A stretch of 64,000 bases of DNA from positions 558,001-622,000 of the forward strand of contig JAXLUR010000003.1 in assembly GCA_046329435.1 (NCBI GenBank). The letters are read 5' to 3'. Source of the stretch: M3007 sp046329435 (GTDB lineage Bacteria; Bacteroidota; Bacteroidia; Chitinophagales; Saprospiraceae). Numbering within the stretch: the stretch's first letter is position 1; each line of letters starts with the position of its first letter. The notes below the pieces were generated by a model. The model ran no database searches. It saw nothing but the letters and a program-made list of their open reading frames with translations, and was not told where the DNA came from. This document shows positions 6,190-15,095 of this stretch, in pieces. Both the position numbers and the translations under genes were made by a program.

Positions 6190-8835
6190 CTATCGCAGCA
6201 CGACAAGTTTGCCGGAACTGACCCATTGGCCGTTGGACGTGATGCGGAAACCGTACACGCCGCCGGGCAAGGCGGCGTCGCCGAGCGAAACCGACTGGTC
6301 GGTTACCGGCCCTTCCCATACCAGGCGACCGGCCGCGTCGCGGAGGGCAAACACGGCATTGTCGAGCGCCGGGCCTTCAAGGTGCAACAGCGCGCCGGGG
6401 GCAGCAGGGTTGGGATAAACGCGCCAGGCGCCGTTTGCCGGCGAGTACTGGCGTTCGGCCGCGGGGCGTGGGTTGAGCTCCGTCGTCACCGGACAACCGA
6501 AGGTGTTGAGGTGGGTTTCGTAGTAAAGCCCGGACGACAGCCGAACGCCCACATTGATGTAATCGACGTCGGCCTGTTGCGGCAGCGCGTAGCGGAACAC
6601 GTCCGATTCGCCGCCGGCAATACCAGTGCCCTGCGACTTGAACCGCACGGAATACATGGGCGAATAGTTCGGATTGCGCGCCAGATAGCTGCGGCCGGAA
6701 GGCGCCGTATAAATGGCGTTATTGGCCGGCGAAAAGGCCGTCAGGCCGTCGGGCACCTGCAGATACACGTATTGCAGCTCCGCGCTGCAGTTATTGGTGA
6801 CGCGTACGCGGTACACCCAGTTGAGCGCCCCGTCGCGCTGAACACCGAGCAGTTCGAACTTGATACAGCCCGAAATTTTGGTGTCGCAGGCATCTTCCAC
6901 ACTTTGCACCTCCACCGTAAAGCAACAGGACGCGGAATGCCCGCAAGCGTCGTCGGCGCGGTAGCACACCGTGCTGGTACCCAGCGGGAAAGCCGAGCCG
7001 CTGGCGCCGCCCGAAACAAGGGTCGTGCTCAGGCCCGGGCAGGGGCAATCGGTATCGGCGACAGGCTGGGTGTAGTTCACCGTGGCTATGGTAGAGCCGG
7101 GCGCAGCAGCGACCGAAATATTGGCCGGGCAGGTCAGACTCACCGTGTTCGGCTGGTTGTCGCTCAGGTATTCGAGCACGTAGGCAGCCAGGGTATCGCA
7201 GGCGCCGCCGGCGCCCGGCAGTACCAGGCTGACCTCGCCGGGCTGCGTATATTCAATGCCATGAACGCTGACCGTCTCGCCGGGGCAAAAACGTATCGTA
7301 TCGTTCAGCGAAACCTGCGGCAGCCACTCCAGCACGTAGGTCGCCAAAGTGTCGCATGCTTCAGTATTGGAGCCCAGGCTGAGCTCGACGGTGCCGGGCT
7401 GGTCGTATGTAACGCCGCCGAGGGTGACACTTTGACCCGGACAAAACTGGATCGTTTCCTGGATGTGCACCGGCGTATGGAGGCAGACATCGGTGGCGGA
7501 AAAATAGGCGGCATCGACCATGGGTTCGGGTTCGCTGCGCGATTCAACAAAATTGACCGGCGCGGGGTCATAAACCATCACTGTATCGACAAGGTCCGCT
7601 ATGTCAAGCGTCGGCCATTGCGACGAACAACAGGATTCCATGTTGCCCGTGGCATCGGTTTTTACAAAAAAACCGTCGTAGGGGTCGAGGGGTGCATTTT
7701 TCACGCCCCCGATGGCCGCGAACCCGCCGTCGGCAGCTTTTACCACTTTCTGGAAGTGACTGAACTGCCCGCCGCTGAATTTCCTGTTCCAGACAGGCTG
7801 GCCGTCGGTATCCAGTTTTATTAAAGTGGCGCTTTCATCGAATTCCAGACTGAGTCCCGTATTTAAATAATTCAGGTAGATACTCATGATAAAACCGCCG
7901 TCGTCGTCATTTTCCAGCTGCGGCCAGCTGTGCACCCACATGGGGATGCGGTAGGTTTTCGACCAGAGTACCGTGCCATCCGGCGTTACCTTTTGCACCC
8001 AGGCGTAGGAGGGCTGGGCAATCAGCAGCGAATTCGGCTGGGTCCATCCCGCCATGACCAGATTGCCGTCTTCGGCAGGCCGGATGCTGTTGATTGTTTC
8101 CCACTCCTGACTGAAACAGCGGTATGAATTGATCAGCTCGCCGGTTTCGAGGTTCATGGTGAACCAGACTCCCTCGACGCGTTCGGCAAACAGTTCGGCG
8201 TAACCGTCTCCGCAGCCGTAGATCACCCCGTCGCGGACAAACTGCGCGCTCAGCCAATTGTAGCGGTTGGAGAACGGTATTTTGCTCCAGACGGTCGTTC
8301 CGTCGTTGTCGATCCGCGTCACAAACCCGCGAGCGGTAGAGATTACGTTGTTGATGCGGACGCCGGAGATAATGTAGCCGTCCCCTATCGGAACAATATA
8401 ATTCGCGACCGTCAGGTGGCCCGACTGGCCGATGGTTTTATTCCAGAGCAGGTTGCCGTTGTCGTCCAGCCGGAGTATCCAGGTATTGGAGACCCCGGCG
8501 CCGGCGCCGCTGGCAGAGCCTATGGCGAGAAAACCGCCGTCGTTGGCCGGGCATACTGCGCGTAATTCGTCGGTGCCGTAGCTGTCGTAGCGGTGCTGCC
8601 AGATAATGGCGCCGTTCAGGTCGGTACGGATCAGATAACCGTCGGAACTGGAGTTGTTGCCATACGCCGTTGAGCCGGCGATGAGGTAGCCGTCGGGGAG
8701 CGGAGTGACCCAGTAACTGCGCGTGTCGGAACTGTCGGAAAGTACTTGTTGAAAAGTCGGGGTTTGTGCGGAAAGCGGGGTCAGGCACAGCAAAAGCAGC
8801 CCCGCCGCCAGAAGGCGAGTAAGCATGATAGGCAT
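6190..8835 (-). CDS. Large secreted protein with HYR domain and T9SS type A sorting domain
   Basis: 881 residues from the ATG at 8835, chosen because a clean signal peptide follows (hydrophobic core LTRLLAAGLLLLCL, ending LSAQ); an in-frame ATG at 8826 is also possible. The N-terminal ~400 residues contain repeated blocks of the type D-G-x-x-I...W-x-x-x-x-G followed by GGF-x-x-x-G, a beta-propeller-like pattern. Two repeats with SVTLGGVTY and ACDTLATYVLEW follow, then a HYR domain (CPANISV to CCFTVEV). The end (YPNPAAPG to GKLVVLR) is a type IX secretion sorting domain, so the protein should cross the outer membrane by T9SS and stay attached or be released. The substrate or target is unknown. 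Confidence 0.88.
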   Translation of the reverse strand: MPIMLTRLLAAGLLLLCLTPLSAQTPTFQQVLSDSSDTRSYWVTPLPDGYLIAGSTAYGNNSSSDGYLIRTDLNGAIIWQHRYDSYGTDELRAVCPANDGGFLAIGSASGAGAGVSNTWILRLDDNGNLLWNKTIGQSGHLTVANYIVPIGDGYIISGVRINNVISTARGFVTRIDNDGTTVWSKIPFSNRYNWLSAQFVRDGVIYGCGDGYAELFAERVEGVWFTMNLETGELINSYRCFSQEWETINSIRPAEDGNLVMAGWTQPNSLLIAQPSYAWVQKVTPDGTVLWSKTYRIPMWVHSWPQLENDDDGGFIMSIYLNYLNTGLSLEFDESATLIKLDTDGQPVWNRKFSGGQFSHFQKVVKAADGGFAAIGGVKNAPLDPYDGFFVKTDATGNMESCCSSQWPTLDIADLVDTVMVYDPAPVNFVESRSEPEPMVDAAYFSATDVCLHTPVHIQETIQFCPGQSVTLGGVTYDQPGTVELSLGSNTEACDTLATYVLEWLPQVSLNDTIRFCPGETVSVHGIEYTQPGEVSLVLPGAGGACDTLAAYVLEYLSDNQPNTVSLTCPANISVAAAPGSTIATVNYTQPVADTDCPCPGLSTTLVSGGASGSAFPLGTSTVCYRADDACGHSASCCFTVEVQSVEDACDTKISGCIKFELLGVQRDGALNWVYRVRVTNNCSAELQYVYLQVPDGLTAFSPANNAIYTAPSGRSYLARNPNYSPMYSVRFKSQGTGIAGGESDVFRYALPQQADVDYINVGVRLSSGLYYETHLNTFGCPVTTELNPRPAAERQYSPANGAWRVYPNPAAPGALLHLEGPALDNAVFALRDAAGRLVWEGPVTDQSVSLGDAALPGGVYGFRITSNGQWVSSGKLVVLR

Positions 8836-8955
8836 AAAATAAACGATAATTGGTGAATGGGAAGGCGGGTTGAAGATAGAGCAGTGCCAGGGTGTCGTCC
8901 CGCAAGATGTCACAAAAGATGAGGCCTTTCGTCCTTCAATCTTTCTGCTTCAAAG

Positions 8956-9579
8956 TCATTTTTTCTTGGCCGCCGCCGCAAAATCATCCTGGTCTGTTCC
9001 GTAATCAAGCCCCACAATCCACACGAATTTGAGCAGATGAACCACCTTTTGCATTATTGCCAGATAGGCCAGCAACACGCCGCCGAAATACATGAAAGTG
9101 GCAAAATACAGCGTCGCCAGGGCAACAACCGAATAGACCTTCCAGAACAGCAACTTCGACTGAAACACAAAAACAGTGATATAGAAAAAGACGAGCAGGG
9201 TCATGACGCCCGAAAACAACACCATTTTGTCGTGGAGCGAAGGAATGATCGTCAGGAAAGCGCAAAACGCCGCCGCAGTGCCGACATATTTGATGACGTT
9301 GGCCGCGCTTTTGATCGGTATTCGCTCCGAAAAACGGATAAAAAAGACTCCGAAAGCCGCGCTCAGGCAAAAAACGCCGGCCACTGCCCACGGCCGGGCC
9401 GTATTCGCCATGCCGTTGAGCGCCTGCGGATTGAGCAGGTTGGTGATGTAATTGTTTTTCCATTCGTAGCCCACGGACGCGGGGTTGTCGTCAGTGCCGC
9501 CGGGGTAATAAAATGTCGCAACAACGAGCAGAACAATGCCCAGCACAATCCCGATCAGGGTGAGGTTTCTTTTAAACAT
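8956..9579 (-). CDS. Multi-pass membrane protein, function unknown
   Basis: 207 residues from the ATG at 9579 (an ATG two codons earlier, 9585, is equally possible). Six hydrophobic segments can be seen, the first immediately after MFKRNLTL, with a YYPGG motif in the first periplasmic loop and an alanine/lysine-rich cytoplasmic tail. The layout recalls DUF998-type proteins but I do not recognise it with certainty. It is upstream of the T9SS gene on the same strand, 120 bp away, so they could be transcribed together. Confidence 0.7.
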   Translation of the reverse strand: MFKRNLTLIGIVLGIVLLVVATFYYPGGTDDNPASVGYEWKNNYITNLLNPQALNGMANTARPWAVAGVFCLSAAFGVFFIRFSERIPIKSAANVIKYVGTAAAFCAFLTIIPSLHDKMVLFSGVMTLLVFFYITVFVFQSKLLFWKVYSVVALATLYFATFMYFGGVLLAYLAIMQKVVHLLKFVWIVGLDYGTDQDDFAAAAKKK

Positions 9580-9631
9580 TTGCATCAATAACAGGTAAAA
9601 ACACTGCCCATCCGGCAATATTGCCCGAATT

Positions 9632-9823
9632 TTGGCATCAGCAGAAGACAAAGATTGGAGCGGCGGCGGCGGGCGCCGATATTATTTCGACAAATCGGGC
9701 AGGAAAATCGTTGTTTCGAAAACACAATGCGACGCAAGGCAAGCCGGCGCCCCGGGCATCGAGCCCAACGGGATTTACCTGCCCACCAAACGGCCGTATT
9801 GCGATAACATACATATCCGTTAG
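9632..9823 (+). other. Possible small ORF or gene remnant in the 9580-9941 gap
   Basis: The 362-bp gap between the membrane protein and the GNAT gene holds one reading frame that looks protein-like: RRYYFDKSGRKIVVSK, then QCDARQAG, then GIYLPTKRPYCDNIHIR and a stop at 9821-9823. There is no in-frame ATG; a TTG at 9632 is the only near start. It could be the tail of a decayed gene or a small protein with an unusual start. No other feature is visible in the gap. Confidence 0.3.
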
Positions 9824-9941
9824 TAAAAATGACCGGCAAGAGCGGGCCGGCGCAGGTTCGCAGATGCGGCATTCGGAAAGGCTGATGCAGAAACAACAGG
9901 CGTTTTTATATCGGCCAGATACACAAAACGATGCTCAAAAC

Positions 9942-10406
9942 ATGAACAACTCCTTGATCTCCTATACCGAAGCAGCAGAGGGCGACCATGAAGCATGGCT
10001 GGCCCTCGCGTCAAAATTGTGGCCCGATACGACACCGCCTGAATTGCAGGAGGAATTCATGCACCTGCTGCTGTCTTCCGATGAGCATGCCTTTTTCGCC
10101 AAATGCCCTGAACAAGGAACCATAGGTTTTGTCGCGGTGGCGATCCGGCACGACTACGTAGAGGGCGCAACCACCTCGCCCGCCGGCTATCTGGAGGGGA
10201 TTTACGTCGAGGAGGCATTCCGGCGAGCGGGCGTGGGCAGGCAGTTGCTGGCGTTGGGCGAAAAATGGCTTTTTGACAAGGGTTGCAGGCAAATCGGTTC
10301 CGATACCTGGCTCGACAACCAGCAATCGCAGGCATTTCACAAGCGTTCGGGCTTTCGGGAAGAAGCCGTGCTGGTGCATTATCTGAAAGAAATAATACGC
10401 GATTGA
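9942..10406 (+). CDS. GNAT acetyltransferase, aminoglycoside 6'-N-acetyltransferase-like
   Basis: 154 residues from the ATG at 9942. It has the GNAT acetyl-CoA loop (RRAGVGRQL) after a YLEGIYVEE strand, and a C-terminal SDTWLDNQQSQAFHKRSGF block typical of AAC(6')-type enzymes (SxA/TxxxNxxxxxxHxxxGF). In that family the enzyme acetylates the 6'-amino group of aminoglycosides, but many chromosomal relatives have other or unknown substrates, so resistance should not be assumed. It is a lone gene converging on the HxlR regulator at 10430. Confidence 0.85.
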   Translation: MNNSLISYTEAAEGDHEAWLALASKLWPDTTPPELQEEFMHLLLSSDEHAFFAKCPEQGTIGFVAVAIRHDYVEGATTSPAGYLEGIYVEEAFRRAGVGRQLLALGEKWLFDKGCRQIGSDTWLDNQQSQAFHKRSGFREEAVLVHYLKEIIRD

Positions 10407-10429
10407 GTTGCCGGGGAGCGGGTCGAGGT

Positions 10430-10783
10430 TCAGCGCGGCGGCTCGCCGCTGTTGCCATCCTCTTCAAACAGGGCAATGCCGTATTCCCGTATCTGATTGA
10501 TCAACGGGATCACCTTCCAGCCTTTTTCCGTGAGGGAATACTCCGTTTTGGGCGGTACGACAGGATACACCTCCCGGTTTACGTACCCGTCGGCTTCCAG
10601 TTCACGGAGCTGCGTGGTGAGCATCTTGTCGGAGATATGCGGAATTTTTCGAAGCTCGTTGTACCGCATGGTTTTGTCTTTGAGGCGCCAGAGAATGGGC
10701 ATTTTCCACACGCCTCCAATTTGTTCCATGACGAGTTGAACAGGGTTGTAGTAAACTTTCCCCTTGTAGATAAAATCCGGCAT
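10430..10783 (-). CDS. HxlR family winged-helix transcriptional regulator
   Basis: 117 residues from the ATG at 10783 (MPDFIYKGKVYYNP); upstream in-frame starts would cover the promoter region and are unlikely. It shows the HxlR pattern: GGVWKMPILWRL helix, RYNELRKIP.ISDKMLTTQLRELE recognition region, then DGYVNREVYPVVPPKTEYSLTEKG for the wing. These are small dimeric DNA-binding proteins that sense redox or electrophilic stress in several studied cases. It is divergent from a DJ-1/PfpI-family gene at 11004 and very likely controls it and itself through the shared intergenic region. Confidence 0.92.
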   Translation of the reverse strand: MPDFIYKGKVYYNPVQLVMEQIGGVWKMPILWRLKDKTMRYNELRKIPHISDKMLTTQLRELEADGYVNREVYPVVPPKTEYSLTEKGWKVIPLINQIREYGIALFEEDGNSGEPPR

Positions 10784-10809
10784 ATTGTATAAGTTATTGA
10801 TAAACAGCA

Positions 10810-10825
10810 AACTTTCCAAAAAGTT
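10810..10825. promoter_or_regulatory. Candidate HxlR operator
   Basis: The palindrome AACTTTCCAAAAAGTT (6-bp perfect arms, 4-nt centre) lies 27 bp upstream of the HxlR start in the divergent promoter region. Such AACTTT/AAAGTT dyads fit binding by a dimeric winged-helix protein. A second, GC-rich palindrome (10927-10942, TCGGGC/GCCCGA) lies nearer to the DJ-1 gene. Confidence 0.5.
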
Positions 10826-11003
10826 AGTATTGCACTTTTTAGTCAGTTTGGCCATAAATGTAGGCTGCTCCTGTAAGTTTGCAGGGTATTTTTTCCGGGT
10901 AACAAGCATTGGAGTATCAAACTGCGTCGGGCGCCTGCCCGAGCTGTGCCCGTCGTTGCCCGGGGAAAGCGTGTGATTTTATAAAAGACTAAATTTCAGC
11001 ACA

Positions 11004-11768
11004 ATGAGTACAGTAACCGAAGTCCAGTCCTACGTTCATTTTCATGGCGCGCCTTACAAGGGCAAAATTTTGATGGTAGCCAGTTCGCCGGATGTTTCCG
11101 GACAAACCGGCTGGCCCATCGGCTTTTGGGCGGCCGAACTGACGCACCCGCTGCGGGTTTTTCAGGAAGCAGGCTACGAAGTCGAACTGGTCAGCACCCG
11201 TGGCGGCAAGCTGATGATGGACACGTATTCCGACCCCACCGACGCCAGCGGCTACTCGGCCCACGATGTGATTTCACTGGGCTACATGCAACAGGACTGG
11301 TTCAATCAAATGTTGAACGACACGAAAAAACTGAGCGAGGTGAACCCTGCTGACTACGTCGCCATCTTCCTCGTGGGTGGCCAGGGCCCGATGTACACTT
11401 TCAGGGGCAACCGCGAACTGGAACAACTTTTCGCCTCTTTTTACGAAAGCGGCAAGCCTTCCGCAGCCGTGTGCCACTCCACTACGCTGTTGCTGGAAGC
11501 CAAAAAATCGAACGGCGAATTACTCGTGAAAGGCAAAACCTGGACAGGCTTTGCCGATGCCGAGGAAGAGTTTGCCGACCAGGCAGTCGGACAAAAGATT
11601 CAGCCTTACCGCATCGAAACGGAAGCGCGCAAAATCGAAGGCACAACGTTCAAAGTAGCCGCTCCCTTCTCATCTTACGCGATTCAGGACGGCAACCTGA
11701 TTACCGGCCAGCAACAAAATTCCGGCGCGGCCGCGGCGGAACTGGTGGTGCAATTGCTGGGTAAGTAA
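11004..11768 (+). CDS. DJ-1/PfpI family (class I glutamine amidotransferase-like) protein
   Basis: 254 residues. The nucleophile elbow AAVCHST places the catalytic cysteine at C157 with H158 next to it, and the partner glutamate of the GFWAAELTHP motif is E45. This is the Hsp31/YDR533C-like branch, whose members act as glyoxalases or deglycases or as stress chaperones. No metal site or extra domain is visible. Divergent transcription from an HxlR regulator suggests induction by electrophiles or oxidants. The exact substrate is unknown. Confidence 0.9.
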   Translation: MSTVTEVQSYVHFHGAPYKGKILMVASSPDVSGQTGWPIGFWAAELTHPLRVFQEAGYEVELVSTRGGKLMMDTYSDPTDASGYSAHDVISLGYMQQDWFNQMLNDTKKLSEVNPADYVAIFLVGGQGPMYTFRGNRELEQLFASFYESGKPSAAVCHSTTLLLEAKKSNGELLVKGKTWTGFADAEEEFADQAVGQKIQPYRIETEARKIEGTTFKVAAPFSSYAIQDGNLITGQQQNSGAAAAELVVQLLGK

Positions 11769-11803
11769 GTAGTGTTTCCCGCAGATTGACGCGGGAAACA
11801 AGC

Positions 11804-12182
11804 TCACAGTTGATTCACCTTGCGAAATATGCTTTTACTGATATCCGAAGTGTTGAAGTTAACCAACAATCCCAGTTTGATCCCGGATAATTTGAGGTAA
11901 GTCAGCAATTGTTTGTGATGCACCTCCAGAAGGTTTTCGACAGATTTCACCTCAATAATGACCTTTTTTTCAACCAGAATGTCAATTCGATAGCCTACCT
12001 CCATGGAGATGGACTCATAAACCAGCGGTAATGGGTACCTGAGCCTCCACTTTCAGGTCCAGCTTTTTTAGTTCATAAAGCAATACCGCTTCATACGCAC
12101 TTTCGTAAAGCCCCGGCCCCAAAGCATTGAAGACTTTAAAAACTGCTCCACGTACGAGATAGGAAATGTCATTTTCAGTCAT
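11804..12182 (-). pseudogene. GxxExxY protein gene (PDDEXK-type), broken by a 1-bp insertion
   Basis: The 5' part (start ATG at 12182, MTENDISYLVRG, GPGLYESAYEAVLLYEL) and the 3' part (MEVGYRIDILVEKKVIIEVKSVE, HHKQLLTYLKLSG) together make a complete GxxExxY protein of about 125 residues, including the family motif GLYESAY. They are in different frames. Removing one base near 12030-12032 (plus-strand GGTAATGGG to GGTAAGGG) restores ...QVPLPLVYESISMEVG..., exactly the family pattern, so a single insertion or sequencing error explains the break. The start lies only 10 bp from the divergent gene at 12193. The function of the family is not well established. Confidence 0.88.
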
Positions 12183-12192
12183 GATTTTTAAA

Positions 12193-12822
12193 ATGAAAAA
12201 TAAGGCATTTATAACGATCACCCTGGTGCTTTTTGCCCTGCAAATACGCGCTCAAACCGTCGAATTATATGCCGGCCACAAGCGGGCGGGCGTTGACCTG
12301 ATGTGGTTCAAATTTTTCCAGAACCCGAAAGGCGAGCGCTCGCCCTTCCTGTATTTCAGCCGCAACCGGGCCAGCGTGGACTACAAAAACTCCCCCACAG
12401 CATTCGGCTCCACCAACGCGGTGTCGTACAATTTCCGCAACGGCATGGGTATCGTGGCGGTCGGGGCGTTTGTCAACACAGGCCTGATCCCCAAAGCAGG
12501 GGTGCAGTACGTAAAAACCCAGGGCGACTTCCTGTTTTTCGGCTGGCTGGTCGCCGATTTGAAAAAGAAAGGCAACGTGGACCTGTTTGGCATGTTCCGC
12601 TGGCAACCGCCGATCAATGAGCGCTGGCGCTGGTTTTCGCAACTGGAGTTATTCCCCGTTTACAAGCCCTCCTCGGGGGTGTGGAACCTGACCCAACGAC
12701 TGCGGCTGGGGGCAAAATACCAGGCCTGGGCGGCTGGCGGAATGGCGGATTTTAACCAAAGCGGCCCCGGGATTTCACAAACAAGCGCCAACTACGGGGT
12801 TTTCTTGCGGCGCGATTTCTAG
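12193..12822 (+). CDS. Secreted hypothetical protein, beta-strand rich
   Basis: 209 residues with a clear signal peptide (MKNKAFITITLVLFALQIRAQ). The mature part alternates aromatic and polar residues with many short strands (VDLMWFKFF, VSYNFRNGMGIVAVG, GDFLFFGWLVADL, YGVFLRRDF at the end), which suggests an outer-membrane beta-barrel ending in phenylalanine. I do not recognise a family. It starts 10 bp from the divergent, broken GxxExxY gene, so its promoter must lie inside that gene. Confidence 0.7.
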   Translation: MKNKAFITITLVLFALQIRAQTVELYAGHKRAGVDLMWFKFFQNPKGERSPFLYFSRNRASVDYKNSPTAFGSTNAVSYNFRNGMGIVAVGAFVNTGLIPKAGVQYVKTQGDFLFFGWLVADLKKKGNVDLFGMFRWQPPINERWRWFSQLELFPVYKPSSGVWNLTQRLRLGAKYQAWAAGGMADFNQSGPGISQTSANYGVFLRRDF

Positions 12823-12924
12823 TTTTTGAAAACGGTTTACTCACCTAAATGTTAGTTACGGACATTTGCGTAACCAACACATAAAATCAGTCGAAGCACC
12901 TGAGTTTTGTTCAAAAATTCAGGA

Positions 12925-13569
12925 ATGGACTTTTCAACCATCTTTCAGAACAACGAACGCTGGATCGCCGAAAAACTGGCTGCCCAACCGGATTACTTTG
13001 AACAACTCTCCAAAGGGCAGGCCCCTGAATTCCTCTACATAGGGTGCTCCGACAGCCGCGTGACCGCCGAAGACCTGATGGGCCTCCAGCCGGGCGAGGT
13101 GTTTATCCATCGCAATGTTGCCAATCAGGTTATCCCGACCGACAACAACATCAACGCCGTGATTCAATACGCGGTGGAGCATTTGAAGGTCAAACACATT
13201 ATCGTTTGCGGGCATTACGAATGCGGGGGCGTAAAAGCCGCGCTGAACCCCAGTGACATGGGGCAACTCAACAGCTGGCTCCAAACGCTGCGCGACGTGC
13301 GCCGTCTGCACCGCGCCGAACTGGAAGCCATCGCCGACGACCACCGGCGTTTCGACCGGCTGGTGGAGCTCAATGTGCTGGAACAGTGCATGAACATCAT
13401 CAAAATCGACCACGTGCAACGCTCGTGGTACCGCGGCGGTTTCCCGAAAATCCACGGCTGGGTGTTCGATGTACGCACGGGCAAACTGATCGACCTTGGT
13501 CTGAACATGGAACAGGAGTTTGCCTCCGTTCGCGGCATTTATGACTTAAAACCCCTGGACAAGCAATGA
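12925..13569 (+). CDS. Beta-class carbonic anhydrase
   Basis: 214 residues from the ATG at 12925 (an upstream TTG at 12907 is less likely). It has the family motifs CSDSR (zinc ligand C41, catalytic dyad D43/R45) and CGHYECGG (ligands H97 and C100), with the conserved FIHRNVAN block between them. It interconverts CO2 and bicarbonate. The gene overlaps the next one, a bestrophin, by 4 bp (ATGA), so the two are translationally coupled. An imperfect palindrome at 12850-12879 (TGTTAGTTACG / CGTAACCAACA) lies just upstream and could be a regulatory site. Confidence 0.95.
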   Translation: MDFSTIFQNNERWIAEKLAAQPDYFEQLSKGQAPEFLYIGCSDSRVTAEDLMGLQPGEVFIHRNVANQVIPTDNNINAVIQYAVEHLKVKHIIVCGHYECGGVKAALNPSDMGQLNSWLQTLRDVRRLHRAELEAIADDHRRFDRLVELNVLEQCMNIIKIDHVQRSWYRGGFPKIHGWVFDVRTGKLIDLGLNMEQEFASVRGIYDLKPLDKQ

Positions 13570-14504
13570 TTCTGCGCAAAATATTCAACCCGCTGGCCGT
13601 TGCCCGCTACATGAAAGCCGAGCTGATCGCATCGGCGGCGCTTTCCGTGACCGTCTTTTTCCTGTACCACAATCAGCACCTGGAAAAAGTCGGTTTGCCG
13701 TTTTCGGTTGCCGCCATTCTGGGCAGCGCGCTGGCGATTTTTCTGGCTTTTCGCAACAACAACGCCTACAACCGCTGGTGGGAAGCCCGTACCATCTGGG
13801 GTGGCATCATCAACAACAGCCGGATTTTCGCCCGCCAGATCATTGCCAATGCCGACCACGCCGCCGCCACGGAGAAAGCCCCGGCAAGCGATGTGGATGC
13901 TTACAAACGCGAGTTGATCTACCGCCAGATCGCTTTTGCCCATGCCCTGCGCTTGCACCTGCGCCGGCAAACTGCCTGGGAGGAACTGCAGCATTTGCTC
14001 TCCAAAGACGAGTTCGATGCCCTGTGCGGCAAAACGAACAAACCCAATTACCTGCTTCAAATTCAGGGCCTCAGGATCAGGGAAGGCATGCGTACGGAAA
14101 TGCTGGGCGCTTTCGACAACATCAGTCTGGAACCCACCCTGGCCGGGTTCAACAATTTTCAAGGCGCCTGCGAACGCATCAAAAACACCCCGCTCTTGCG
14201 GCAGTACCATTTTTTTACCAAGTTGTTTCTGACGGTGTTCATGGCCGTTCTGCCGTTTTCCCTTATCGCCGATTTCAATAAAATGGAGGCGCCTGCGCTG
14301 ATGATCCCCGTCAGCATGCTGTTGGCTTTCGTGTTCGGCGTAATGGGTAAAGTCGGAGAGGTAAACGAAGACCCTTTTGAAAACCAAATCACCGATATTC
14401 CCATGAGTTCGATGTGCAACACCATCGAGCGGGATTTGAAAGAAATGCTCGGCGAAGCGGAATTACCCCCGAAATTGGAGCCCGAAAACGGTTTTTTATT
14501 TTGA
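13566..14504 (+). CDS. Bestrophin family anion channel
   Basis: 312 residues. The N-terminal half has the bestrophin/YneE signature: a first membrane helix after the MKAEL block, an AIFLAFRNNNAYNRWWEART motif and the following GG-I-I-NNSR segment; two more hydrophobic segments lie near 215-260. Family members form pentameric channels for chloride or bicarbonate, while some bacterial ones conduct sodium. Overlap by 4 bp with a beta-carbonic anhydrase argues for bicarbonate here. It is followed 3 bp later by a TMEM175-type channel gene. Confidence 0.92.
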   Translation: MILRKIFNPLAVARYMKAELIASAALSVTVFFLYHNQHLEKVGLPFSVAAILGSALAIFLAFRNNNAYNRWWEARTIWGGIINNSRIFARQIIANADHAAATEKAPASDVDAYKRELIYRQIAFAHALRLHLRRQTAWEELQHLLSKDEFDALCGKTNKPNYLLQIQGLRIREGMRTEMLGAFDNISLEPTLAGFNNFQGACERIKNTPLLRQYHFFTKLFLTVFMAVLPFSLIADFNKMEAPALMIPVSMLLAFVFGVMGKVGEVNEDPFENQITDIPMSSMCNTIERDLKEMLGEAELPPKLEPENGFLF

Positions 14505-14507
14505 ACG

Positions 14508-15083
14508 ATGCTCACGAAAAACAGAATTGAAGCATTCAGCGACGGGGTTATCGCCATCATCATTACGATCATGGCCTTCGACCTGAAACTGCAGGAATTG
14601 CCCGCCCGGTTTACCGATGCCGATGTATGGGCAACGATGCTCGGCGTGGTGCCCAAATTGTTGTCGTACACCCTGAGTTTCATCGTGCTGGCGATCATGT
14701 GGCTCAATCATCACGTCATGTTCGACCGCCTGCCGCACTCCACCAGCAAACTGGTGTGGTACAACATGTTTCTGCTCTTCGCCATGTCGCTCATTCCCAT
14801 GCCTACGGCGTTTCTGGCAGCGCATCCCTTTTTGCCGCAGGCGGTGATGTTCTATGGTTTTATCCTGTTTTTAAACGGGCTGGGGTTCTTTTTACTGCGC
14901 CGTTACGTCGAGGTGGAAGCCAGGTTGCTGCCTTACAACCGTTTGGTGCAACGCAGCAACCTGTTCTCCGCACTGCTCTATTTTTCCAGTATTCCGCTTG
15001 CATTTGTATCCATTTATTTGTCTTTTTTAATATTCATCGGCATTCCGGTCTGGTATTTTTTGCCAGACAGGTTTCACAAATAA
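14508..15083 (+). CDS. TMEM175 family potassium channel-like protein (DUF1211)
   Basis: 191 residues with six hydrophobic segments and the hallmark RIEAFSDGVIAIIIT in the first helix (the FSD motif that lines the pore in bacterial TMEM175 channels). Length is normal for the single-repeat bacterial form, which assembles as a tetramer. It follows the bestrophin gene by 3 bp and is in turn 12 bp from an oxidoreductase gene, so it is part of a four-gene operon. Pairing an anion channel with a potassium channel could balance charge during bicarbonate movement; that is my inference. Confidence 0.9.
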   Translation: MLTKNRIEAFSDGVIAIIITIMAFDLKLQELPARFTDADVWATMLGVVPKLLSYTLSFIVLAIMWLNHHVMFDRLPHSTSKLVWYNMFLLFAMSLIPMPTAFLAAHPFLPQAVMFYGFILFLNGLGFFLLRRYVEVEARLLPYNRLVQRSNLFSALLYFSSIPLAFVSIYLSFLIFIGIPVWYFLPDRFHK

Positions 15084-15095
15084 TAATCCGTTACC

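Noticed and set aside
9942..10406. A functional aminoglycoside-resistance gene
   Set aside because: The fold and motifs fit AAC(6')-like enzymes, but chromosomal relatives often act on other substrates, so only the family is claimed.
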